A stretch of 64,000 bases of DNA from Campylobacterales bacterium (GTDB taxonomy: Bacteria; Campylobacterota; Campylobacteria; Campylobacterales; Sulfurimonadaceae): contig JAPLGM010000016.1 of the NCBI GenBank assembly GCA_026390165.1, forward strand, positions 1 to 64,000, in the 5' to 3' direction. Every line of letters starts with the position of its first letter. Position 1 is the first letter of the stretch. Below are positions 24,136 through 31,777 of the stretch, piece by piece. A program made the position numbers and the translations under genes. A model generated the notes under the pieces. The model was not told where the DNA came from and ran no database searches. It saw nothing but the letters and a program-made list of their open reading frames with translations.

Positions 24136-25154
24136 AAGCGATTTCCTACTAAACGGCGGTAGAATCCGTACGTCACGACAAGCCAAAAAATTGAAAATAC
24201 GGGGATAGCCCAAAAGTGCAACGGTTTATGGAGAAGGATACTTCCGGTATAAAAAATGGTAATGCTTAAAAAAAGCCACAGATAGATCCACCGTTTTTGA
24301 TGGCGGGCATGAACAACTCCCATAGCTACAATAAGAAAAAGGGATAGGGCGGGAAAGAGACTTAGAAGGGCATTGGTCGTCAGTAAACGTTGTCGGTACT
24401 CTTGATCGAAGGAGGATGTCCAGTACCCAATGGTGTCGCTGTAGGGGGTTTCATCGCTTTTCATCACATCATTAATCATCATACTTTGGTATTGCATCCG
24501 TTTGAACGTATCCGTGTTATAGGTATATCCCTCACCCTTGCTTAATTTGAGTTGTAAATTACCATGTTGATTCAGAAGTTCGGCTTTGTCGGCGACTAAA
24601 AGCACCTCTTCATTCAAATCTTTATTGAAGAGGACTACATCCCCATAGGCACGAGCGTTATCATTGCTTTTGTTAATAAAAAGCATCCAGTCGCCGAAAT
24701 TGTGTCCAAACTCAGAGGCAGTAAGGTTAAATTTTGCCTCTGCTTGTTTTTGTTGTATGAAATTTTTAGAAATTGATTTGATGTAGGGGGTAACCACTAA
24801 ATAATCGACAAATAAAACAAAGGTGAGGAGAACTGCAGGCTTCGCCAATACCCGCAATAAAAATGTCGGTGAGATACCCAATGAAAATACGACTACCATC
24901 TCGTTATCATTGGAGAGGCGATAGAGCGTTAGGGTTCCTGCAACGATAAAAGCAAGGGGGAGGGTATAAAAGAGCAGCTCAGGTAAAACAAACAGATAAA
25001 GTTTCCCCATTTCGGAGGGGCTGAGTTGAATAACCGCCGTGAACGTTGCCAATTTGATCATAAAAATGACCGAGGCAATCGTAAAGAGGGGGATAAAAAT
25101 AGAGAAAAACAGGACATTTAAATGGCTATAAAGATAGCGTCGAAGTTTATCCAT
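24132..25154 (-). CDS. LptF/LptG-family lipopolysaccharide export permease
   Basis: A 340-residue inner-membrane component of the Lpt machine that moves lipopolysaccharide to the outer membrane. Three hydrophobic helices at the N-terminus (residues 15-110) and three at the C-terminus (265-330) enclose a periplasmic beta-jellyroll-like domain, as in the family. Epsilonproteobacteria often keep the two permeases in separate places; the other is not in this window, so F versus G is left open (LptF is the more likely). It overlaps both neighbours by a few bases. Confidence 0.88.
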   Translation of the reverse strand: MDKLRRYLYSHLNVLFFSIFIPLFTIASVIFMIKLATFTAVIQLSPSEMGKLYLFVLPELLFYTLPLAFIVAGTLTLYRLSNDNEMVVVFSLGISPTFLLRVLAKPAVLLTFVLFVDYLVVTPYIKSISKNFIQQKQAEAKFNLTASEFGHNFGDWMLFINKSNDNARAYGDVVLFNKDLNEEVLLVADKAELLNQHGNLQLKLSKGEGYTYNTDTFKRMQYQSMMINDVMKSDETPYSDTIGYWTSSFDQEYRQRLLTTNALLSLFPALSLFLIVAMGVVHARHQKRWIYLWLFLSITIFYTGSILLHKPLHFWAIPVFSIFWLVVTYGFYRRLVGNRF

Positions 25155-25896
25155 ATAGGGTTTCCAAATAGAGAGTTATTTGGGTGTTAAACATGAGGAC
25201 AATCCACGTGGCGAGTGCTAAGAATGGAATAAATGGCAATTGTTGAGACTCTTCAGTTTCCCCTTTTGTGAGGAGCAATGCCGGTAATGCCAAAAGGGCG
25301 GAGATAAAGACAGCAACAAGGGCAAGTTTGATTCCAAGAACCGCCCCCATTGTTGCGGCAATCATAATATCGGCTTCCCCCATAGCCTCTTTTTTGATGA
25401 TATAGGAGAGGTAAAAACGCAATAACGTGAATCCACCTGCCAATAAAAGGGCATTGGTAAAATGGATGACAAATTCACTGTAAGAGGTGACGCTGAAGAT
25501 GGCAAAGGTGAGTGCGCTTAGATTGATACTATCAGGAACCATTTTGTAGCGAAAATCGATTACAGAGAGGGCGACAAGGAGGGTAAAGACCATCGCCATC
25601 CCTAACGCTTGAATATTCATCCCCAATTTTAACGCGGTGAAGAGAAATATTAGACCCGTAAGGGTTTCAATAATAGGGTATTGTACCGATATTTTTGCAC
25701 TGCAAAAGGAACATTTACCTCGCAAAAAAAGCCATGAGAGTATAGGGATATTATGCCACGCCCTAAGGGGGGTGTTACAGCTCATACAGTGGGATGCGGG
25801 AAAGGAGATGCTCTCATCGTGTGGGGTGCGTAAAATTAGAACATTCATAAACGAACCAACCGCTGCACCTAAAATAAAGATTAAAATCCATTCCAT
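25147..25896 (-). CDS. Prepilin peptidase (A24 family)
   Basis: A 249-residue inner-membrane aspartic protease that cleaves type IV prepilin-like leaders, and in PilD proteins also N-methylates. The N-terminal methylase domain has the cytoplasmic zinc loop CMSCNTPL ... CSFC. The two catalytic aspartates are in VIDFRYKMVPD and GEADIMIAAT. Eight hydrophobic stretches fit the fold. No pilin genes are nearby; the placement among cell-wall genes matches other Campylobacterota. Confidence 0.93.
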   Translation of the reverse strand: MEWILIFILGAAVGSFMNVLILRTPHDESISFPASHCMSCNTPLRAWHNIPILSWLFLRGKCSFCSAKISVQYPIIETLTGLIFLFTALKLGMNIQALGMAMVFTLLVALSVIDFRYKMVPDSINLSALTFAIFSVTSYSEFVIHFTNALLLAGGFTLLRFYLSYIIKKEAMGEADIMIAATMGAVLGIKLALVAVFISALLALPALLLTKGETEESQQLPFIPFLALATWIVLMFNTQITLYLETLYG

Positions 25897-26576
25897 CAGT
25901 TAAGACCTCCAAACCGTCGTTCAATTTTTTTAAATTTAGTAAGTATGGTTTCGAGTTCATCACTTTTAAATTCCGGCCATAGAGTATCGGTAAAAAAGAG
26001 TTCGGCGTAGGCACTTTGCCACAGCAAAAAGTTGGAAATCCGATGCTCCCCCCCTGTTCGGATGAGAATATCCACTTCTTGGGTACAATCAAGGGTTTCG
26101 GAAAGGGAGCTTTCTGTGATGGGGATATTGTCGTTTTGAAGCTTTTGAACCGCTCGGATTATCTCATCTTTCCCACCGTAGTTAAGTGCTAAACTTTGAA
26201 CTAATCCCGTGCAATGCTCTGTTGCTTCAGAGACATTGAGAATGGTTTTTTGCAACGATGTTGAAAAGGCAGAGAGATCACCAATAGGGTTAAAGCGAAT
26301 ATTTTCTTCAAGATAGGTATTGAGCTCTTTTTTAAAATAGCGCTCTAGTAATTTCATTAAAAACTCAACTTCTAATTTGGGACGTTTCCAATTTTCAGTA
26401 CTAAAGGCATAGAGAGTTAATTGTTTGATTTCAGGATGTTGGGAACAATAGGTGGTAATAGCGCGCACCGTTTCCGCCCCTTTTTCATGACCAAAGGTTC
26501 GGCTTTTACCTTGTCCTTTAGCCCATCTGCCGTTACCATCCATAATGATGGCGATGTGAGAGGGGAGATTATTCAT
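25896..26576 (-). CDS. uppS: Undecaprenyl diphosphate synthase
   Basis: Makes the C55 lipid carrier for peptidoglycan and surface polysaccharides from farnesyl and isopentenyl diphosphate. The 226-residue cytosolic enzyme has the catalytic aspartate in IAIIMDGNGRWAKGQG, the FGHEKGAETV motif and the IPP-binding RTGGEHRISNFLLWQSAYAE. It overlaps coaBC by four bases and the prepilin peptidase by one base. Confidence 0.96.
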   Translation of the reverse strand: MNNLPSHIAIIMDGNGRWAKGQGKSRTFGHEKGAETVRAITTYCSQHPEIKQLTLYAFSTENWKRPKLEVEFLMKLLERYFKKELNTYLEENIRFNPIGDLSAFSTSLQKTILNVSEATEHCTGLVQSLALNYGGKDEIIRAVQKLQNDNIPITESSLSETLDCTQEVDILIRTGGEHRISNFLLWQSAYAELFFTDTLWPEFKSDELETILTKFKKIERRFGGLN

Positions 26577-27856
26577 AAGCTACACTCTTTAGCGTAATGT
26601 AATATTTTTTCTGAAAGGTCAAATTTATTATGGCGACCCAAATCTATAATAGTGTCTTTGGTAATAAAGGTAATGCTATTCTCTTCTCCGCCAAAACTTT
26701 TGGCATCTTCGAGAAGATTGTAACAGACCGCATCGACCTCTTTTTGCGTTAAAAGTTTTTTGGCATTATCGAGTCCCTCTTCGTTATCCATTTCTGCTTT
26801 AAAAGCGATAGTGGTAACACCCTCTCGATCTTTAGTGAGGGTACTTAAAATATCCGATGTTTGTTTGAGTTCAATCTGCCAATTCTCTCCTAATATCGAT
26901 TTTTTGAGCTTCCCTTGTTGTGGAAATTTAGGGGTGAAGTCCGCCACAGCTGCGACCATAAACAAAAAGGGACGTTTTTGTATGAGTTGAATAGCTTCGG
27001 TAGTATTAAGTGAAGGTTTAGACATTTTCCCTTTTTTGGCAATACGAATGGCATCTTTGGTATATTCTAGCATCTCTTTTGCATCATCTACGTCTATCGT
27101 GTAGATACTTTTGGGAAGCCCTTCGTTGCCCTTTGTGGTGATGTAGCACACATCTGAGCCTTTAAGATAGAGAGAAAGGGCGATGGCTTTTGCCATTTTT
27201 CCTGACGAAAAGTTAGAGATATAACGTACTTCATCTATTTTTTCTCTCGTCCCTCCACCGGTAATCACCACACGTCTATCTTCCCAAAAAGAATCTTTGA
27301 GTAACACTCTCGCCGTTTCAAAAAAGATTTCCAACGGCTCTGCCATCGCCCCATCCCCAACAGTTTCACATGCCAGCTCTTTGGTCTGGGTGGAGAGGAT
27401 CTCATAATTGGCAATGGCCAGCATTTTCATGGAGGCTTGAATCATCGGATTTTGAATCATTGCGGTATTGGCGGAGGGGGCGAGGAGTTTTACACCGCTA
27501 AAGGCGAGGGCGCACTGGGTGAGGATAGTATCGGCGATTCCATTGGCAAGCTTGGCAATGGTGTTGGCCGTAGCGGGGGCGATTACCATAATGTCGCAAG
27601 CTTGAGAGAGCTTGATATGGTTAAAATCATCCCCAGCCCACGATTCGTTGGTATCATCGAGGACTTTGTTCCGGCTCAATGCTTCAAAGCTCAGTGTGCC
27701 GATAAATTTCTTTGCTGAGGGGGTCATGACGACGTGGACGGTTGCCCCTGCTTTGATATAGAGGCGCAAGAGTTCGAGTGATTTATACGCCGCAATGGAA
27801 CCCGTTATCCCGAGGAGAATCTTTTTACCCGCTAAAAGATTGGCAGGGATTAGCAT
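26573..27856 (-). CDS. coaBC: Bifunctional phosphopantothenoylcysteine decarboxylase / synthase
   Basis: Two consecutive steps of coenzyme A synthesis in one 427-residue flavoprotein. The N-terminal CoaC half (residues 1-190) has LGITGSIAAYKSLEL, the active-site histidine in FNHIKLSQ, and the LACETVGDGAMAEP loop. The C-terminal CoaB half (195-427) has VVITGGGTREKIDEVRYISN and a later IAFKAEMD. It overlaps glmU by seven bases, within the cell-envelope operon. Confidence 0.95.
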   Translation of the reverse strand: MLIPANLLAGKKILLGITGSIAAYKSLELLRLYIKAGATVHVVMTPSAKKFIGTLSFEALSRNKVLDDTNESWAGDDFNHIKLSQACDIMVIAPATANTIAKLANGIADTILTQCALAFSGVKLLAPSANTAMIQNPMIQASMKMLAIANYEILSTQTKELACETVGDGAMAEPLEIFFETARVLLKDSFWEDRRVVITGGGTREKIDEVRYISNFSSGKMAKAIALSLYLKGSDVCYITTKGNEGLPKSIYTIDVDDAKEMLEYTKDAIRIAKKGKMSKPSLNTTEAIQLIQKRPFLFMVAAVADFTPKFPQQGKLKKSILGENWQIELKQTSDILSTLTKDREGVTTIAFKAEMDNEEGLDNAKKLLTQKEVDAVCYNLLEDAKSFGGEENSITFITKDTIIDLGRHNKFDLSEKILHYAKECSL

Positions 27857-29160
27857 GACGAATCTTTACCGAAAAATTTGGTAAAGAAACCGGCAACTTT
27901 TCGAATAGGGGTGCGGCTGAGGATGAGAATATCGCTCTCGTATTTCCCTGCCGTTACCGTTGTCCCTGCCGCGATCATCACATTATCGGCAATTTCAACA
28001 GGGGCGACAAGCTGGGTATCGCTTCCGACGAAGACATTTTTGCCGATAATGGTTTGGTATTTTTTCACCCCGTCGTAGTTACAGGTGATCGTTCCTGCTC
28101 CGATATTGCTCCCCTCACCGATCGTTGCATCTCCAAGATAGCTTAAATGACCTGCTTTTACCCCTGTAAGGGTTGATTTTTTTACCTCGACGAAATTACC
28201 GATATGGGTTTTTTCTAGTACGCTAAGGGGACGCAAATGGGCAAGCGGTCCTACATCAGAGTCTTTAACACTACTATCTTCGATAACACTATGGGCTTTG
28301 ATATGGGAATTGACGATAAGAGTATTGCCACAAAGGCGTACCCCATTTTCAATGATACACTCCCCTTCAAACTTTACCCCCTCTTCGAGGTAAATGGTTT
28401 CGGGAAGCTGCATAATAACCCCTGCGTCCATCCACGTACGGCGCAGGCGATCCATCAGTATCATCTCTGCATTGGCAAGATCGTTTTTGGAATTAACCCC
28501 TTTGAACTCCACCTCTTCCACCGTGAGGGGAGCAATACTTAATCCATCAGCACGGGCAAGGGCGATAATATCGGTCAAATAATACTCCGATTGGGCGTTG
28601 TCATTGCTCAGTTGGGGAAGATACGTTTGCAATACATGATGTTTGAACGCATAAACCCCTGCATTTACCGTTTGAATTGCTCTCTCTTGGGCGGTTGCGT
28701 CTTTTTCTTCAACGATACGAACGACATGATCGTTTTCGATAATTACACGGCCGTAGCCACTTGGATTTTCGAGTTCTATGACGGACATGACAACATCACT
28801 CTCACGATTCATAAAGGCATCAATGGAATTTTTGGTCATAAGGGGCATATCGCCATTAAGGACGAGAACATCATCGTATTTCGGAGACACCCCCATCATG
28901 GCTCCCCCCGTACCGGGGAAAGTGTCAGCCTCTTGCGTGACAAAAGTAATGTTATTAAAATGTTTCTCCATCGCCGCAATCACTGCCTCTTTTTGGTGGG
29001 CAACGACGACGATAACATCATCGGTAATTTCACGCGCCGCTTTGATGCTGTAGTAAAGCATTTCACGTCCGCAAATTTCATGAAGCACTTTAGTCTTCGT
29101 GGATTTCATGCGAGACCCTTTACCGGCGGCGAGAATAACGATAGAGAGAGGTTGAGACAT
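27850..29160 (-). CDS. glmU: Bifunctional GlmU (GlcNAc-1-P uridyltransferase / GlcN-1-P acetyltransferase)
   Basis: Makes UDP-N-acetylglucosamine for peptidoglycan and lipid A. The pyrophosphorylase domain (residues 1-225) has LAAGKGSRMKS and LVLNGDMPL; the left-handed beta helix domain follows, with HLRPLSVLEKTHIGNFVEVKKS and GAGTITCNYDG. The ATG at 29160 has AGGAG just upstream; the open frame runs 16 codons further. It is the first gene of the operon ending with truA. Confidence 0.96.
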   Translation of the reverse strand: MSQPLSIVILAAGKGSRMKSTKTKVLHEICGREMLYYSIKAAREITDDVIVVVAHQKEAVIAAMEKHFNNITFVTQEADTFPGTGGAMMGVSPKYDDVLVLNGDMPLMTKNSIDAFMNRESDVVMSVIELENPSGYGRVIIENDHVVRIVEEKDATAQERAIQTVNAGVYAFKHHVLQTYLPQLSNDNAQSEYYLTDIIALARADGLSIAPLTVEEVEFKGVNSKNDLANAEMILMDRLRRTWMDAGVIMQLPETIYLEEGVKFEGECIIENGVRLCGNTLIVNSHIKAHSVIEDSSVKDSDVGPLAHLRPLSVLEKTHIGNFVEVKKSTLTGVKAGHLSYLGDATIGEGSNIGAGTITCNYDGVKKYQTIIGKNVFVGSDTQLVAPVEIADNVMIAAGTTVTAGKYESDILILSRTPIRKVAGFFTKFFGKDSSC

Positions 29161-29236
29161 AGAGGCTCCTGCAAGTAATAAGTATGCGATTTTACCAGAA
29201 TTAATCAAATAAGTACAAAAATGGGGTACTTTGCCC

Positions 29237-30136
29237 TCAAATCAATGAAGCCTTCTCTTTATAGGTATCAAATGTCTCATCTTGAGCGTGTCCCAGTTGA
29301 AAGAAGCTGTCAAGTTCTTGGTGCTTTGATCGTAGCAATGTCTCAAATTCATTTTGAGTAACAGGGATATTGTCTTGAAATTTATCCAAAAGAATGGTAT
29401 TGTTCCCCAAAAGGACCAAATAACTTTGGGTTCCAAAATCAAGCATTGCTACAGAGTGGACAGGGTCAAGGGTTTTTTGAAACCGAATATTGACTCCGCC
29501 GTTTCCAAGGGGGTTAACAGATTTTGAAGTTTCTGGGGGCGTTGTAACGGAAGTGTTTTTAGTGAATCCATTGAAACTCCACGGTTTTTTAGGTTCACTG
29601 TGAAGTTCGGTAGCTTTTTTGGCAATACTTTGTTTTAGCCAAATCAAAATGATAATACCGAGGATTAAAATTCCAATAACAACGTAGTAGCTTTGTTCAA
29701 ACTCATTCCCTTTTTTGGTAGGGAGAGCCGATGTGTTCTCTTGCTCTGTTGGTGTTGCTATGCCTAAGGGGGTAACGGGAGTTCGGGGAATAAAGCGCAA
29801 ACGCAATCCATAGGAATCGGATGTTTTTGAGGCTTGCAAAATGACATTACTGCCCACTTTTGCACTGATTTGAATTTGATCACCTACGGGGTCAATCGTA
29901 AGCTGCTTCAAATATTCCGAAATGATACTCTTATTCAAGGGGGTATCTATGGATGCCTCTTCAAGTTTAATCGTAATCATATCCCCTTGCATATTTTGAC
30001 GTAAAACTCCATCGTAAGGGGTGTCAAAGGTGAGCATGACGTCTACTCGCTCATGGCGGTCATAAATATTGTAACTAAGGATTTTAGATCCCCACACGAT
30101 GCTACTTAACAGTAAAAGCAGAATTAAGTTTTTCAT
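29237..30136 (-). CDS. fliO: FliO-like flagellar export component with periplasmic domain
   Basis: A 299-residue membrane protein. A signal-like N-terminus (1-17) is followed by a periplasmic AMIN-like beta domain (20-115), a linker, one membrane helix (about 147-168) and a cytoplasmic domain that ends in a FliO-like strand set (HSVAMLDFGTQSYLVLLG). This two-part layout matches the large FliO of Helicobacter, which also sits next to fliN. FliO helps assemble the FliP ring of the flagellar export gate. The assignment rests on layout and neighbours, as FliO sequences diverge. Confidence 0.7.
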   Translation of the reverse strand: MKNLILLLLLSSIVWGSKILSYNIYDRHERVDVMLTFDTPYDGVLRQNMQGDMITIKLEEASIDTPLNKSIISEYLKQLTIDPVGDQIQISAKVGSNVILQASKTSDSYGLRLRFIPRTPVTPLGIATPTEQENTSALPTKKGNEFEQSYYVVIGILILGIIILIWLKQSIAKKATELHSEPKKPWSFNGFTKNTSVTTPPETSKSVNPLGNGGVNIRFQKTLDPVHSVAMLDFGTQSYLVLLGNNTILLDKFQDNIPVTQNEFETLLRSKHQELDSFFQLGHAQDETFDTYKEKASLI

Positions 30137-30138
30137 AT

Positions 30139-30492
30139 TTAGAGTCTCTCTTTCGATAGATAATACAAAACGGCACTTGAATCGAGCACCTCATTGATAC
30201 GGATAGCAAGATTTTTTTCATATACCATCACCTCACCTTTGCCTATAATACGATGGTTAACATACGATTCAACACTCTCTCCGGCAGGTTTGCCTAGATC
30301 GATAACGGATCCCTTTTCGAGTTTTAGAATTTCCCCTAATGTCAACGTCGTTTGTCCTAAATCGGCGACAAATTCAACCTCCATATCGAGCAAACCATCA
30401 TAATCCATCCATCCAAGCTCTTTTTTGGGATCAAAATGGTGCTCTTGTTCAAGGGCTAAAGAGTTCGATTGAGAATTTTGAGTTTCATCCAT
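30139..30492 (-). CDS. fliN: Flagellar motor switch protein FliN
   Basis: A 117-residue C-ring protein. The SpoA domain occupies the second half (DMEVEFVADLGQTTLTLGEI, then LEKGSVIDLGKPAGESVESYVN and GEVMVYEKNLAIRINEV), typical of FliN. The first 30 residues are a variable acidic lead. It is two bases from both neighbours, which makes a tight cheX-fliN-fliO unit and ties the CheX-like protein to the motor. Confidence 0.93.
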   Translation of the reverse strand: MDETQNSQSNSLALEQEHHFDPKKELGWMDYDGLLDMEVEFVADLGQTTLTLGEILKLEKGSVIDLGKPAGESVESYVNHRIIGKGEVMVYEKNLAIRINEVLDSSAVLYYLSKERL

Positions 30493-30494
30493 GC

Positions 30495-30917
30495 TTATAG
30501 GGCCTTTATCGCTATCATCATTTCACCATCAGCAACACGAAATGTATAGTGCTTATCCGCTGTTAATGGAGTATCTTCTTGTAAATGGGGGGTTAAAATC
30601 GTAAAAGAGGATGCTAGCTGCTCTTCTGCGAGAACTTTTGCACTTCCAATAATCATATTGGTGGCTTCTAATAACATATCGATTAGTGTCTCTCTATTGG
30701 ATAGCGCTTCGCCCAAAAAAATGTCAGCGATGGTCTGAATGAGAACATCGTCACACCCCACATAAACACGATGTTCCTTACCGATAGTATCTTTTATGTC
30801 GAGATAAGCAATAAGTGTTCTCATTTTTGAAGGAAGTTGCTGAATAGTATACGCTGCTCTAATTTGATGAATACAAAAATTCTCAGCTGCTTGAACAATA
30901 AAAGATATCATACTCAC
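30495..30917 (-). CDS. CheX-like chemotaxis phosphatase
   Basis: A 140-residue protein of the CheC/CheX/FliY-type phosphatase fold. The signature E-x2-N is visible in LLEATNMIIGSAKVL (about residues 83-97). Upstream, HRVYVGCDDVLIQTIADIFLG matches the family's beta-alpha core. It would dephosphorylate CheY-P at or near the motor; position directly before fliN supports this. The third codon is also ATG. A minus-strand TATAAT lies about 40 bases upstream. Confidence 0.8.
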   Translation of the reverse strand: MSMISFIVQAAENFCIHQIRAAYTIQQLPSKMRTLIAYLDIKDTIGKEHRVYVGCDDVLIQTIADIFLGEALSNRETLIDMLLEATNMIIGSAKVLAEEQLASSFTILTPHLQEDTPLTADKHYTFRVADGEMMIAIKAL

Positions 30918-30954
30918 CCCATTACTTTGTCATTATAAAGTTTAATAATTGTCT

Positions 30955-31004
30955 ATTATAGCGTAATTTCAAGAGGAAAGAATAGAGGTAAATCGGAGTA
31001 TAAT
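30955..31004. promoter_or_regulatory. Divergent promoters for cheX-fliN-fliO and the TauE gene
   Basis: In the 118-base divergent gap, TATAAT is found on the minus strand (complement of 30955-30960), about 40 bases before the cheX-like gene. It is also found on the plus strand (30999-31004), 31 bases before the exporter gene. Both look like ordinary housekeeping-type -10 boxes; no sigma-54 or sigma-28 motif is seen for the flagellar side. Confidence 0.5.
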
Positions 31005-31035
31005 CGCGAGAACTAAAGCACTAAAGCGGAGAGAC

Positions 31036-31773
31036 ATGACGATTGAACTGGGTATTTTAGGAATTATTGTAGGGGCGATGTCGGGATTTTTTGGTATCGG
31101 CGGCGGGACAGTGACTGTCCCTTTGCTTCTTTATTTGGGATTTGGAATCAAAGAGGCGATTGGGATCTCCGTGATGCAAATGGTAGCAGGGTCACTCATG
31201 GCGGCCTTCATCCATCAAAAGAGCAAAACGTATGTAATGGGGGATATAAAATATTTTGGTTTCGGCGGATTGGTGGGGGCAGTGGTCGGTGGGCTGCTGG
31301 CAAAAATCCTTGATGCCTCTATTTTAGAGTGGATATTTTTGGGTATCGTCGCCTTTACTCTTGGGAGATTGGTAATGTCATCTCCCGCACCTACACGCGC
31401 TGAAGTGGTCAACCATCCTCTCTATGTTGCTATTGGAAGCGGTATAGGGATTTTTTCAGGGATGTTAGGGGTGGGGGGATCGATTCTGATGACTCCGATT
31501 TTGGTTGGTTTCCTAGGATTTGAACTGAAAAAAGCCTCTGCTGTCGGACTCTTTTTCGTAATGTTCACCTCCTTCTCAGCGCTTATTACCTTTGCTGTAT
31601 TAGGGATGCTCAACTGGAGTGCTGGTGCAATAATGGCACTTTCATCTCTAGTAGGGATACGGCTTGGGATATGGTTGGTGCATAAAACACATTTGACGCA
31701 CTATAAGAAAATTCTAGTTTTTTTCTACATTCTTATTTTTGCCTTAACGGCGTACAAACTTATAGTGAGGTAA
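31036..31773 (+). CDS. TauE/SafE-family anion exporter
   Basis: A 245-residue inner-membrane permease with about eight hydrophobic helices and the two-fold repeat of the family. Each half begins with a glycine-rich motif (GAMSGFFGIGGGTVTVPLLL and GSGIGIFSGMLGVGGSILMTPIL). Members export sulfite, sulfoacetate or related organosulfur anions. A role in sulfur metabolism would suit a sulfur-oxidising host, but the substrate cannot be read from sequence. uvrA follows after four bases. Confidence 0.9.
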   Translation: MTIELGILGIIVGAMSGFFGIGGGTVTVPLLLYLGFGIKEAIGISVMQMVAGSLMAAFIHQKSKTYVMGDIKYFGFGGLVGAVVGGLLAKILDASILEWIFLGIVAFTLGRLVMSSPAPTRAEVVNHPLYVAIGSGIGIFSGMLGVGGSILMTPILVGFLGFELKKASAVGLFFVMFTSFSALITFAVLGMLNWSAGAIMALSSLVGIRLGIWLVHKTHLTHYKKILVFFYILIFALTAYKLIVR

Positions 31774-31777
31774 ATCC

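Noticed and set aside
28591-29178. 195-codon open frame antisense to glmU
   Set aside because: Fully inside a clear glmU gene, with no ribosome binding site and unlikely composition.
30918-31035. Sigma-54 or sigma-28 promoter for the flagellar cheX-fliN-fliO unit
   Set aside because: No GG-N10-GC pair or sigma-28 motif was seen; only ordinary TATAAT boxes.
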